A stretch of 41,452 nucleotides of DNA from Nitrospirota bacterium (GTDB taxonomy: Bacteria; Nitrospirota; Nitrospiria; 2-01-FULL-66-17). How positions within the stretch are numbered: the first letter of the stretch is position 1; the number at the start of each line of letters is the position of its first letter. Of this stretch, positions 15,881 to 24,171 are shown in pieces. Location of the stretch: assembly GCA_016201825.1 (NCBI GenBank), contig JACQCD010000059.1:1-41452 (forward strand), given 5' to 3'. The position numbers and the translations under genes are program-made. The notes beneath the pieces were generated by a model. It was not told the DNA's origin, did not search any database, and was given only the letters and a program-made list of their open reading frames with translations.

Positions 15881-18403
15881 TCAGCTCGAATTCGAGGGGC
15901 GCGTGCGCGCGGTGGGTACGGCCTTCCATGGATCGTCGGGCCAGGGATGCTTGGGGTACCGCCCTTTCAATTCCCTTTTGACCTCGGCGTAGGTGCGCTC
16001 CCAAAATCCGCGCAGGTCCTGCGTCACCTGGATAGGACGGCCCGCGGGAGACAGGAGGTGCACGGTCACCGGCACCCGTCCCCAGGCCACGCGCGGCGTG
16101 TCGGCCAGTCCGAACATTTCCTGGAGTTTCACGGCCAAGACCGGAGATTCGCCGGGCCGGTACTCGAGCCGCAGGCGCGATCCGCTCGGAACCACGAGAT
16201 GCGTCGGCGCGCCCTCGTCCAGGCGCTGTCGCTGCTTCCAATCCAGCCGCGCGTGAAGGGCGGCGAGCAGATCGAGGCAATCGACCTGTTCCCGGCGGGT
16301 AACTTCGCCGAGAAACGGCCCCAGCCACTCGTCGATCGTCTCCTGCAACGCCGCATCGGCCAAGTCCGGCCAGTGCTCATTCGGAAACCAATGGCGCACC
16401 GACAGCACCCGCGCCTGGAATTCGCGCGCGTCGCGCGTCCACGGAAGCGCCGCCACGCCGAGCGCGCGGACGCCATCGAGCATGGCGGCGCGGAGGCGCT
16501 CCGGATCGGGATCCGCGAGCGGGGCGCTGTCGATGAGCAGCTCCCCCAGCCGTGCTTCACGCCGCGCGACGACACGTTGGAGACCGGAATTCCAACGGAC
16601 GATGTCTTCCGTACGGATCTGCGAAGCCATCTCGCGCCGCAACCCGTCGGGGTCCACGCCCGCAGCCAGATAGATCGTGCCCTCCGTCTCGCCCGCGTCA
16701 AGACTGGCCGCGACCAACCACGGCGGCCGCAGGCGGTGCTCGTACGCCGCCAGGCGCGCACCGCGGCCCGAGGCGAGCAGATACCGGATGTCTCCAGGCG
16801 CCCGCTGGCGCGCGACCCGATCCGGGTACGCGCACGCCAGCAGGATCCCGATCGTGTCCGCGTCGCCCGCACCGTCGGTCGGCCGGCTTCGAAACCATCG
16901 CTGATACTGCCGCGCCGCCTGGTCAACGCGCCGACACGCCGACGGGTCCGCCCCCACGGCCCGCGCGCCTTCCAGCCCTCGGGCCCGGAACGCTCGCAAG
17001 GCCTCCACGCGCTCGAACACGTCGCACGAACGCCTGGACTCACCCACGAAGACGTCTCGTTCCGACAACAGAGCCGCGAGATCGCAGGCCAGACCGCCCA
17101 GCCCCTGCGTGTCCGCCCGGTTCATCATGTGAGCCAATCGCGGGTGAAGCGGCAACGCGGCCATCGTTCGCCCCGACGCCGTGATCACGCCGTCTTGATC
17201 CAGCGCCCCGAGCTGCCTCAGCAGGCCGCGCGCCTGGGCAAGCGCACCGGGCGGAGGGGGATCCAGCCACGACAGGGTGCCGGCATCGCGTACGCCCCAC
17301 TGCGCCAGTTCCAATGCCAACGGCGCCAGATCGGCGGCGCGAATCTCCGGGATCGGCCGCGCCGTCAGCCCGCGCTGCGTCGCGTCGCTCCACAAGCGGT
17401 AACACACGCCGGGACCGAGTCGGCCCGCGCGGCCCGCGCGCTGCTCGGCCGATGCGCGCGAGATCCGCAGGGTGGTGAGGCGCGTCAATCCGGTGCGCGG
17501 ATCGAACTCGGGAACCCGCACGAGGCCCGAATCGACCACGACGCCGACGCCTTCGATCGTCAGGCTGGTTTCCGCGATGGGCGTGGCCAGCACCACCTTG
17601 CGCCACCGGCCGTCGGCCGGTCGAATGGCCCGATCCTGCGCCTCCCAGGGAAGGTCGCCGTACAGCGGGTAGACATCGACCGCGCGACGTCCCGCCTCCG
17701 GCTCCAGCAGGTGCTGCGTCCGCCGGATTTCCCATCCGCCCGGCAGAAAGACGAGCACGTCTCCCGTGTCGTGCTCCAACGCGTGTAAGACCGCCTGCTT
17801 CACGGTCTCCGGCAACCGATCCTCGACATCCGTCGCCGCGTACCGCACGTCCACCGGGAAGCGGCGTCCGTGGGCCGTCAACACCGGCACCCCGCCGAGG
17901 ACCGTCGCGACCGCGTCGCCATCCAACGTCGCGGACATCACCACCAGCTTGAGATCCTCGCGCAACGCACGTTGGCTATCGAGGCACAACGCCAGCGCCA
18001 AATCCGCGTGCAGGTGCCGCTCATGAAACTCATCGAAGATGACGAGCCCCACGCCCTCCAGCCAGGGGTCGGACTGCAGGCGACGCGTGAGGATGCCTTC
18101 CGTCACCACCTCAACTCGCGTCTGCTTCGAGACTTGGGCGTCAAAGCGAATCCGGTAGCCGACCGTTTCCCCCACGGACTCGCCCAGCAGCTCGGCCATA
18201 CGCGCGGCGGCGGCCCGTGCGGCCAATCGCCGGGGCTCCAACATCACGATCGTCCGCCCCTTCAGCCACGGTTCATCCAACAGGGCCAGCGGAACGCGCG
18301 TGGTCTTGCCGGCGCCGGGCGGCGCCTGCAAAACCACCGCCGCATGCACGCGAAGCGCGTCTTTCAGCGCGGGGAGAATCTCTTGGATGGGCAGAGCGTT
18401 CAT
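15881..18403 (-). CDS. hrpB: ATP-dependent helicase HrpB
   Basis: A DEAH-box (DExH) helicase. The ATG at 18403 gives 840 aa, matching the family length of about 820; upstream in-frame extension lacks homology-like content. Walker A is APPGAGKTT (residues 27-35), motif II is DEFH (124-127), motif III is SAT (157-159) and motif VI is QRAGRAGR. The helicase-associated C-terminal domain ends with the HrpB-type tail (VHLLSPAGRPIQVTQDL, then YPKHPWPDDP). HrpB's RNA or DNA substrate is unsettled. It is divergent from the GGDEF-EAL gene, with a 230-bp spacer. Confidence 0.95.
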   Translation of the reverse strand: MNALPIQEILPALKDALRVHAAVVLQAPPGAGKTTRVPLALLDEPWLKGRTIVMLEPRRLAARAAAARMAELLGESVGETVGYRIRFDAQVSKQTRVEVVTEGILTRRLQSDPWLEGVGLVIFDEFHERHLHADLALALCLDSQRALREDLKLVVMSATLDGDAVATVLGGVPVLTAHGRRFPVDVRYAATDVEDRLPETVKQAVLHALEHDTGDVLVFLPGGWEIRRTQHLLEPEAGRRAVDVYPLYGDLPWEAQDRAIRPADGRWRKVVLATPIAETSLTIEGVGVVVDSGLVRVPEFDPRTGLTRLTTLRISRASAEQRAGRAGRLGPGVCYRLWSDATQRGLTARPIPEIRAADLAPLALELAQWGVRDAGTLSWLDPPPPGALAQARGLLRQLGALDQDGVITASGRTMAALPLHPRLAHMMNRADTQGLGGLACDLAALLSERDVFVGESRRSCDVFERVEALRAFRARGLEGARAVGADPSACRRVDQAARQYQRWFRSRPTDGAGDADTIGILLACAYPDRVARQRAPGDIRYLLASGRGARLAAYEHRLRPPWLVAASLDAGETEGTIYLAAGVDPDGLRREMASQIRTEDIVRWNSGLQRVVARREARLGELLIDSAPLADPDPERLRAAMLDGVRALGVAALPWTRDAREFQARVLSVRHWFPNEHWPDLADAALQETIDEWLGPFLGEVTRREQVDCLDLLAALHARLDWKQRQRLDEGAPTHLVVPSGSRLRLEYRPGESPVLAVKLQEMFGLADTPRVAWGRVPVTVHLLSPAGRPIQVTQDLRGFWERTYAEVKRELKGRYPKHPWPDDPWKAVPTARTRPSNSS

Positions 18404-18635
18404 GGCGTGGTCGGAGGGCCCAGACGATGGGATCAGATACGAGACCTTGGTCTGTACTATACCGCCATCTGCCCCAGAGAGAACAGCAGATGATGCCAAA
18501 TGGCCAAAATCATCTAGACTATGCCGAGACATAATGAACAGGCTGTGCGCGCGGGTCGTGCTGGCGGACCGAGGAGGCGGAAGATCTCTCCTGGTATCTC
18601 TGTCGCCCCTGACATCCCGGCGCTGATCATGCCCC

Positions 18636-21600
18636 ATGGACATCAAACAGAAGAATAACCTGACGCTGATCGCTCTGACCGCGTTTGTCGCGATTTTTGC
18701 GTACGGCAACTACGGGCTCGGGTTCGAGCAATGGAAAATCCACTGGTGGGCGGACATGGCGTGGACCATGGCCTCCCTGTTCACCGGCTGGAAATGCCTG
18801 CAGACTGCCGAGCACCAGCACGGCCAATATAGAAAGGCCTGGCGCTTTTTCGGGGCTGCGTGCCTGGCCTGGTTTCTGGGAATGGTGTACTGGGACTATC
18901 AGGAACTCATACAGCACCAGGTCACGCCCTTCCCCGCATTTTCCGACGTCGGCTTTCTCCTCTTTGCACCGCTATTCATGGTTGGCATCCTGTCGTATCG
19001 CGCCGAAGCGCCGACGGTCCCGGTTACCCTCAAGCAACTCTGTAACCTCGGGATCATTCTGTCCGCGATCTCCATCGCCGTTCCGGTCATTTTAATCGGA
19101 TCGATAAAAGCCTCCACCGAATCACACCTGTACCTGGCGGCGGCCCTGGCGTACCCCGTCCTGTATCTGGCGGCCCTGTTGTTCGGTTTGACCTCTCTCT
19201 GGCTCTACGTCTGGGGAGTTCACCGCAAAGTCTTCTTGCTGATCCTGGCGGGGGTCGCCACGCACACGGTGACGGATACGCTGTACGCCGCGTCCTTATT
19301 GGGCCATGCATACGAAGCAGGCAATTATCTTGACGTCTATTGGATCGTCGGATTCGCGTTGATCTACGCGGCGGCCGCCAAACAGGGGGAACTGGGCACC
19401 GATCACCCTCCGGCCTCGGCGTGGGATAGGGATGCTCACCGATCCCGAGAACTGGAGAACGTGGTCTCCGCCGCCACGCTCATCATGGTCACAACCGTTC
19501 TCTACCTGTTTGCGGACAACCTCCGGGGCGCCATCGTCACTTTCCTGTTCCTCATATGCGTCATCGGTATCGGCCTGATCGGGATCAAAGAATGGTGGAG
19601 TTATCGGGTCGAGCGGACATTGCAAGGCGAACTCCTGTCCTCGTTAAAAGCCCTGGAGCAAAATAAAGCCCGATTGGCGGGCATCCTGGAGATCGCTCCC
19701 GAAGGGATCATCTCCGTGGACGCCGCGCAGAGGATTGTCTTGTTCAATAAAGGGGCCGAAAGCATCTTCGGCTATTCCGAACGCGAGGCGCTCGGCCAAT
19801 CCCTCGACATGTTGATTCCCTCCAGGTTCCATGCGGCGCATCACGGCCATCTGGACGACTTTACGGCCTCTCACACAAGCTCTCGCCGCATGGATGAACG
19901 ACAAGAGATCTACGGCCGCAGAAAGGACGGGACGGAGTTCCCGGCTGAAGCCTCCTTGTCCAAGCTGGCACTGGGCAACGACACGTTTTTCACCGTGGTG
20001 CTCCGGGACGTCACCGAACGCAGGCGGGCGGCGGAAGCGTTACATCATCGACTCGAACTGGAACGGATGGTGTCGTCGATCTCGGCCAACTTCGTCAACC
20101 TTCAGGCGGAGCGGGTGAATGACGGCGTCAAAGAGGCCCTTCAGAAGATCGGCGCATTCTCGGGGGTCGATCGGAGCTGCGTGGTGCTGTTTTCCGAGGA
20201 TCGCGCGAAGGCCAGCACTACGTACGACTGGTCCGCAGAAGGAATCGCCCCCCAGATCGAACGGCTCACCGATGTGCCGATGGCAATGTTCCCCTGGTTC
20301 ATGAACACCATCAGCCGGGGCGACATCATTCACATCCCATGCATCTCCGACCTCCCGCCCGAGGCCGCGGCGGAGGAGGCGGCATTTCAACGGGCCGGGG
20401 TTCGATCGGTGCTGTGCGTCCCGATGGTGTATGCGCAATCGGTCATTGGCTTTCTCGGCTTCGACTCGGTTCGACAAACCAAGACATGGGAAGACGAGGA
20501 TATGAGCCTGCTCAAAGTCGTGGGCGAGATGTTGACGAATGTCTTCATGCGAAGACAGGCGGAGCAGACCCTGGAGGAGCAAGCCATTCGGGATCCGCTC
20601 ACCAATCTGTACAATCGCCGATATTTTAATCTCCGGATCCAAGAGGAGATCGTCCGGGCGGAACAGAAGGGACATTGCCTGGCGGTCCTCGTGTGTGACC
20701 TGGACCACTTCAAAGATCTGAACGACACACAGGGTCATCAAGCGGGCGATCAGATCCTCAAGGAGGTGGCCAAAAGCATCAACGAGTCCATCCGAGGAGC
20801 CGATAGTGCGTTCCGGTGGGGCGGCGACGAAATCACCGTCCTGCTGTCAAACACCAGCAAAGAGGGGGTCCTGATCGCGGCGCAACGTATCAGGGAGGGC
20901 GTGGGCAGGCTGAAGGGAGTACCCGATAGTCAACTCGATATCAGCATCGGCATCGCCTTGTACCCCGAACATGGACGGTCTGCGGACGAGCTGATCCGGC
21001 TTGCGGACCGGGCCCTGTATATCGCCAAGAAAGGAGGCGATAAAATCCATATCGGGGAGGAGGAATATCACCTCCGGAACGATACCATTAAGGTCGTCTT
21101 CCAACCGGTGATGGATCTGCGCCTCAATAAGGCCGTGGGCTTCGAAGCCCTGAGCCGCGACGCGCAAGGGAAGCTCGGCATTCTCGACTTGTTCAAAAAG
21201 TACCAGGCCATCGGCTTGTTGGATGACCTCAAATACCTCTGTTTCACGACCCAGATCAGAACCGCGCAAACGATCGGCATCAACAAGGTCTTCATCAACG
21301 TTGATTTCAAACTGCTCGGGAAACTCCAACCATCGTCCGTGCCGACAGGCTTGGATATCATCTTAGAGATCTCCGAGGGAGAAGCGGTCCACGACGTTGA
21401 AAATCATCTGGCCATTGCCAAACGGTGGAGAGAATACGGCTACAAGTTTGCCATCGATGATTTCGGGGCAGGCTTCATTTCCCTACCGTTTATCGCCAGG
21501 TTGATCCCCGAACACATCAAGCTGGACCGATCCACAATTCTCCAAGCGGTCGAGTCTAGCCGGTTCAGGAGAATTCTGAAAGATTTACTGCTGGGACTGC

Positions 21601-21737
21601 GTAACTGCTCGACCGACGGAATTATCGCCGAAGGCATCGAGTTGCCCCAAGAGCTGGAGGTCGTGAAGGAATTGGGAATCTACTTAGTCCAGGGCTATCT
21701 GCTGGGGAAACCGGAAGAAATCCGACCGCCTAACTGA
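18636..21737 (+). CDS. Membrane PAS-GAF-GGDEF-EAL cyclic-di-GMP signalling protein
   Basis: A 1033-residue protein. The first 340 residues hold about ten hydrophobic helices, a membrane sensor. A PAS domain follows (about 345-460, APEGIISVDAAQRIVLFNKGA), then a GAF domain (about 470-635), a diguanylate cyclase domain (about 650-805) and an EAL domain (about 815-1033). The cyclase loop reads GGDEI rather than GGDEF (about 729-733); the metal aspartate (DLDHFKDLND) is present and RGAD, five residues before the loop, is a canonical product-inhibition site. The EAL domain keeps EAL, the N of FINVD, LEIS, DDFGAG, IKLD, AEGIE and QGY, so it looks catalytically complete. Net activity cannot be predicted. 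Confidence 0.95.
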   Translation: MDIKQKNNLTLIALTAFVAIFAYGNYGLGFEQWKIHWWADMAWTMASLFTGWKCLQTAEHQHGQYRKAWRFFGAACLAWFLGMVYWDYQELIQHQVTPFPAFSDVGFLLFAPLFMVGILSYRAEAPTVPVTLKQLCNLGIILSAISIAVPVILIGSIKASTESHLYLAAALAYPVLYLAALLFGLTSLWLYVWGVHRKVFLLILAGVATHTVTDTLYAASLLGHAYEAGNYLDVYWIVGFALIYAAAAKQGELGTDHPPASAWDRDAHRSRELENVVSAATLIMVTTVLYLFADNLRGAIVTFLFLICVIGIGLIGIKEWWSYRVERTLQGELLSSLKALEQNKARLAGILEIAPEGIISVDAAQRIVLFNKGAESIFGYSEREALGQSLDMLIPSRFHAAHHGHLDDFTASHTSSRRMDERQEIYGRRKDGTEFPAEASLSKLALGNDTFFTVVLRDVTERRRAAEALHHRLELERMVSSISANFVNLQAERVNDGVKEALQKIGAFSGVDRSCVVLFSEDRAKASTTYDWSAEGIAPQIERLTDVPMAMFPWFMNTISRGDIIHIPCISDLPPEAAAEEAAFQRAGVRSVLCVPMVYAQSVIGFLGFDSVRQTKTWEDEDMSLLKVVGEMLTNVFMRRQAEQTLEEQAIRDPLTNLYNRRYFNLRIQEEIVRAEQKGHCLAVLVCDLDHFKDLNDTQGHQAGDQILKEVAKSINESIRGADSAFRWGGDEITVLLSNTSKEGVLIAAQRIREGVGRLKGVPDSQLDISIGIALYPEHGRSADELIRLADRALYIAKKGGDKIHIGEEEYHLRNDTIKVVFQPVMDLRLNKAVGFEALSRDAQGKLGILDLFKKYQAIGLLDDLKYLCFTTQIRTAQTIGINKVFINVDFKLLGKLQPSSVPTGLDIILEISEGEAVHDVENHLAIAKRWREYGYKFAIDDFGAGFISLPFIARLIPEHIKLDRSTILQAVESSRFRRILKDLLLGLRNCSTDGIIAEGIELPQELEVVKELGIYLVQGYLLGKPEEIRPPN

Positions 21738-21834
21738 CTACGCTTCGTTTCATCTGCTCCGCGCGTGACCCCATAATCGGGCTATGCTAGGACGAAATTT
21801 GGGCTCGTACTCCGGGGCCGTTCGTCTCGGGGAA

Positions 21835-21846
21835 ACCCCATGGGGT
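21835..21846. repeat. 12-bp perfect palindrome between convergent genes
   Basis: ACCCCATGGGGT lies in the 146-bp spacer between the convergent GGDEF-EAL and aldehyde dehydrogenase genes, inside a longer imperfect dyad. No T-tract follows on either strand, so an intrinsic terminator is not well supported. Confidence 0.4.
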
Positions 21847-21883
21847 CGGGACCTGCCATCACACATCCCTCTCTTCTGGTTCA

Positions 21884-23374
21884 TTACTCCTGGATCTGCG
21901 CCTTCTGCAGCTTGCCAGAATAGTCCCGGTAGATGACCTTCCACTTGGTGTACAGGTCCAGCGCCCCGCCTCTCCCGCCCGCTTCACGCGGGCCGAGACC
22001 GGTCCTCTTCGTGCCGCCGAACGGGAGTTGAATCTCGGCGCCGATCGTCGAGGCGTTGATGTAGACGATGCCGGTGTCGAGGTCGCGTTCGGCGACCGCC
22101 GTCTTGTTCACGTCGCGGCTGTAGATCGCCGCGGAAAGGCCGTAGGCCACGCCGTTCGCGATCTCGATGGCGTGGGCGAGATCGCGGGCTTTGATCACGG
22201 ACACGACCGGGCCGAAGATCTCTTCTTGCGCGATCCGCATCGTGGACGCCACGTCGCCGAAGACCGTGGGCGCGATGAAGTGGCCGTTCGCGAGCTTCCC
22301 GGCAGTCGCGGCGCGCCCGCCGCAGAGGAGCTTCGCCCCTTCCTTCTTGCCGATCTCGATATAGTCCAGCACTTTCTGTTTCTGCGCGGCGTTGATCACC
22401 GGGCCGACGTCCGTCGCGGGTTCCAGGCCGGGCCCCACTCGCAGCTTCTTCGCGGCCTCGACGAAGCGCGCGGTGAACGCGTCGTACACCGCGTGGTGGA
22501 CGATCACGCGGCTCGCGGCCGTGCACCGCTGGCCGCTCGTGCCGAACCCGCCCCAGAGCGCGCCTTCGATCGCGAGATCCAGATCCGCGTCATCCATCAC
22601 GATCAGGGGATTCTTCCCTCCGGTCTCGGTGCAGACCGCCCGGTGCAAGCGCCCGCAGAGCGCTTCGATCCGCTCCCCGACCGCCGACGATCCGGTGAAC
22701 GAGACCACGGCCACGCCCGCATGACTCACCAGCGCCTCGCCGATTTCTTCCCCGTGACCGTGCACCAGGTTGAGCACTCCGGGAGGCAGCCCCGCCTCGT
22801 GCAGGATCTGGACGAACCGCGTCGCGCACAGCGGCGTGACGGCCGATGGTTTGAGCACGACCGTGTTCCCGGCGATCAACGCGGGCACGATCTTCCACGA
22901 CGGGATCGCCACCGGGAAATTCCACGGCGTGATCTGCGCGCAGACCCCGAGCGGGACGCGGACGGACTTCGCGTCCTTGTCGGGTAACTCGGAGGGCACG
23001 GTCTCGCCGGACAACCGGCGCCCCTCGCCCGCCATGTAATAGGTCATGTCGATCGCTTCTTGAACATCGCCGCGCGCTTCCGGCAAGACCTTGCCCATCT
23101 CGCGGGTGACGACCACGGCCAGCGATTCCTTTTCACGAGCCAAGCGTTCGGCGGCGCGAAACAAGATCTCGCCCCGCTTCGGAGCGGGTGTCGCCCGCCA
23201 CGCCAGCCATGCCGCGCGCGCGGCCGCGACCGCCTCATCCACGTCTTTTGCCGATGAACTCGGCGCGGTGGCCACGGACTCGTCGATGTCGGCCGGGTTC
23301 ATGCTGGTCAACGTTTCGCCGGAGGCGGCGCGCTTCCACACTCCGTTAATCAGGTTGAGGGCCTGCTCGGCCAT
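21884..23374 (-). CDS. NAD(P)-dependent aldehyde dehydrogenase
   Basis: A member of the ALDH superfamily with 496 residues from ATG 23374 (ATG 23386 is an alternative). The cofactor region reads ITPWNFPVAIPSWKIVPALI and VVLKPSAVTP, the NAD-loop is FTGSSAVGERI, the general-base glutamate is in CTETGGKNP and the catalytic cysteine in GFGTSGQRCTAASR. The C-terminus has EEIFGPVVSVI and PFGGTKRTGLG. The pattern is closest to alpha-ketoglutarate-semialdehyde or similar broad dehydrogenases, but the substrate is not certain. It stands alone and is divergent from the DUF2203 gene; a long inverted repeat lies in the intergenic region. Confidence 0.92.
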   Translation of the reverse strand: MAEQALNLINGVWKRAASGETLTSMNPADIDESVATAPSSSAKDVDEAVAAARAAWLAWRATPAPKRGEILFRAAERLAREKESLAVVVTREMGKVLPEARGDVQEAIDMTYYMAGEGRRLSGETVPSELPDKDAKSVRVPLGVCAQITPWNFPVAIPSWKIVPALIAGNTVVLKPSAVTPLCATRFVQILHEAGLPPGVLNLVHGHGEEIGEALVSHAGVAVVSFTGSSAVGERIEALCGRLHRAVCTETGGKNPLIVMDDADLDLAIEGALWGGFGTSGQRCTAASRVIVHHAVYDAFTARFVEAAKKLRVGPGLEPATDVGPVINAAQKQKVLDYIEIGKKEGAKLLCGGRAATAGKLANGHFIAPTVFGDVASTMRIAQEEIFGPVVSVIKARDLAHAIEIANGVAYGLSAAIYSRDVNKTAVAERDLDTGIVYINASTIGAEIQLPFGGTKRTGLGPREAGGRGGALDLYTKWKVIYRDYSGKLQKAQIQE

Positions 23375-23503
23375 GAGCGGTTCCATCCTTTCTAGCCGGC
23401 GGGAACGCGTTGCATCCCCGATAGGAGAGGTCCCACTGAATATTCCACTGCACGGTATCAAAACGAATTTGAGGACGCAAGGCCGGCGGGCCGACCGGTC
23501 ATG

Positions 23504-23542
23504 GGCCGAGTTCAACGCGCGTTTCACGCGTTGAACTCGGCC
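23504..23542. repeat. Perfect 16-bp inverted repeat with 7-nt loop
   Basis: The arms at 23504-23519 and 23527-23542 are exact reverse complements (GGCCGAGTTCAACGCG and its complement), separated by seven bases. It lies between the divergent aldehyde dehydrogenase and DUF2203 genes. The right arm contains the -35 hexamer of the putative DUF2203 promoter. There is no T-tract. An operator or transcript hairpin is possible. Confidence 0.75.
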
Positions 23543-23559
23543 GTCGCCTGTGCTAGGGT
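23531..23559 (+). promoter_or_regulatory. Putative promoter of the DUF2203 gene
   Basis: TTGAAC at 23531-23536 and TAGGGT at 23554-23559 are separated by 17 nt and lie about 55 bp before the start codon of the DUF2203 gene. The -35 is inside the right arm of the perfect inverted repeat. Confidence 0.4.
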
Positions 23560-23613
23560 GAAACAGTTAGGTCACAAGTCTGAGGTTGACCACCGCATAC
23601 GCTTAGGAGAAGG

Positions 23614-23979
23614 GTGCTCACCCCCATGCAGTCCGAACAACCCGCGCCACAGATTTTTACCCTTGAGGAAGCCCTCAGGGTCTTTCCTCAGGTCAAAGTA
23701 CTGACCGAACGAGCCGTAAGCGCCACCACCGTGGTGGAAGCGCAGCTCTTAGCTCTGCGGGACTCCGGTACGCGCCGCAGCGAATTGGAGACCGAGTACG
23801 CCGACCTGGTGCGACAGTGAGCCCAGGAGGTGGTGCAATTGGGCTGCGAGGTCAAAGGACTCTGGCTGGTCGATTTTGACAACGGGGAAGGCTATTATTG
23901 TTGGAAGTATCCCGAGGATGAACTCGAATACTTTCACGAGTACACCTCGGGGTTTTCGGGCCGCACCAAAATCATCTGA
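23614..23979 (+). pseudogene. DUF2203 family gene interrupted by an in-frame TGA
   Basis: The frame begins at GTG 23614 (AGGAG a few bases upstream; ATG 23626 is the next choice) and would encode 121 residues, the normal DUF2203 length. The N-terminal part reads QIFTLEEALRVFPQVKVLTERA. A TGA at 23818-23820 (codon 69) stops it, but the same frame continues without further stops and contains the expected C-terminal part: GCEVKGLWLVDFDN, YYCWKYPEDELEYFHEYTSGFSGR. This is either a nonsense mutation or a sequence error. GTG codons shortly after the stop could allow re-initiation. The family's function is unknown; it is a small, mostly helical protein. Confidence 0.8.
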
Positions 23980-23994
23980 CGCCACCCGACCGCG

Positions 23995-24139
23995 TTATCC
24001 AGCCACCGGGGCAGGCAGGTTCAAGAACGTCCGCATTTCGCTGGTCAACCGTTCGCGACTCGACGCATCGCGGAGATTCAGCCGGGACCGTGATCTCGTC
24101 GCCACGCTGCCAGCACTTCACGCAATTGATCTGACCCAT
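23995..24139 (-). pseudogene. Relic of an Fe(2+)-trafficking (YggX-like) gene, internally deleted and frameshifted
   Basis: ATG 24139 follows a good ribosome site (AAAGGAG) and opens with MGQINCVKCWQRGDEITV, the start expected of iron-trafficking proteins of the CxxC-bearing type. Within about 18 codons the frame changes; the second frame reads SRLNLRDASSRERLTSEM then RTFLNLPAPVAG and stops at TAA 23995, which matches the normal C-terminus (EYRxNLxDxxxRxxLxxxMxxFL). The roughly 40 central residues, including the second half of the metal-site region, are gone. The intact family is about 85-90 aa; only 145 bp remain here. The raw frame from ATG 24139 runs 55 codons to a TGA at 23972. It lies 32 bp after the cytochrome gene, on the same strand. 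Confidence 0.6.
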
Positions 24140-24171
24140 TCAGGCTCCTTTCGTCCGGCTCACACCCGGCC

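Noticed and set aside
21738-21883. Intrinsic terminator, riboswitch or 25-codon peptide gene between the GGDEF-EAL and aldehyde dehydrogenase genes
   Set aside because: The palindrome lacks a T-tract, no known riboswitch core could be drawn, and the short minus-strand frame (after GAGGGATGTGTG) has no recognisable peptide features.
23818-23844. Selenocysteine readthrough at the DUF2203 TGA
   Set aside because: The stem after the TGA is only five base pairs with a 14-nt loop and begins at once, unlike known bacterial SECIS elements; no sel gene or family precedent is visible.
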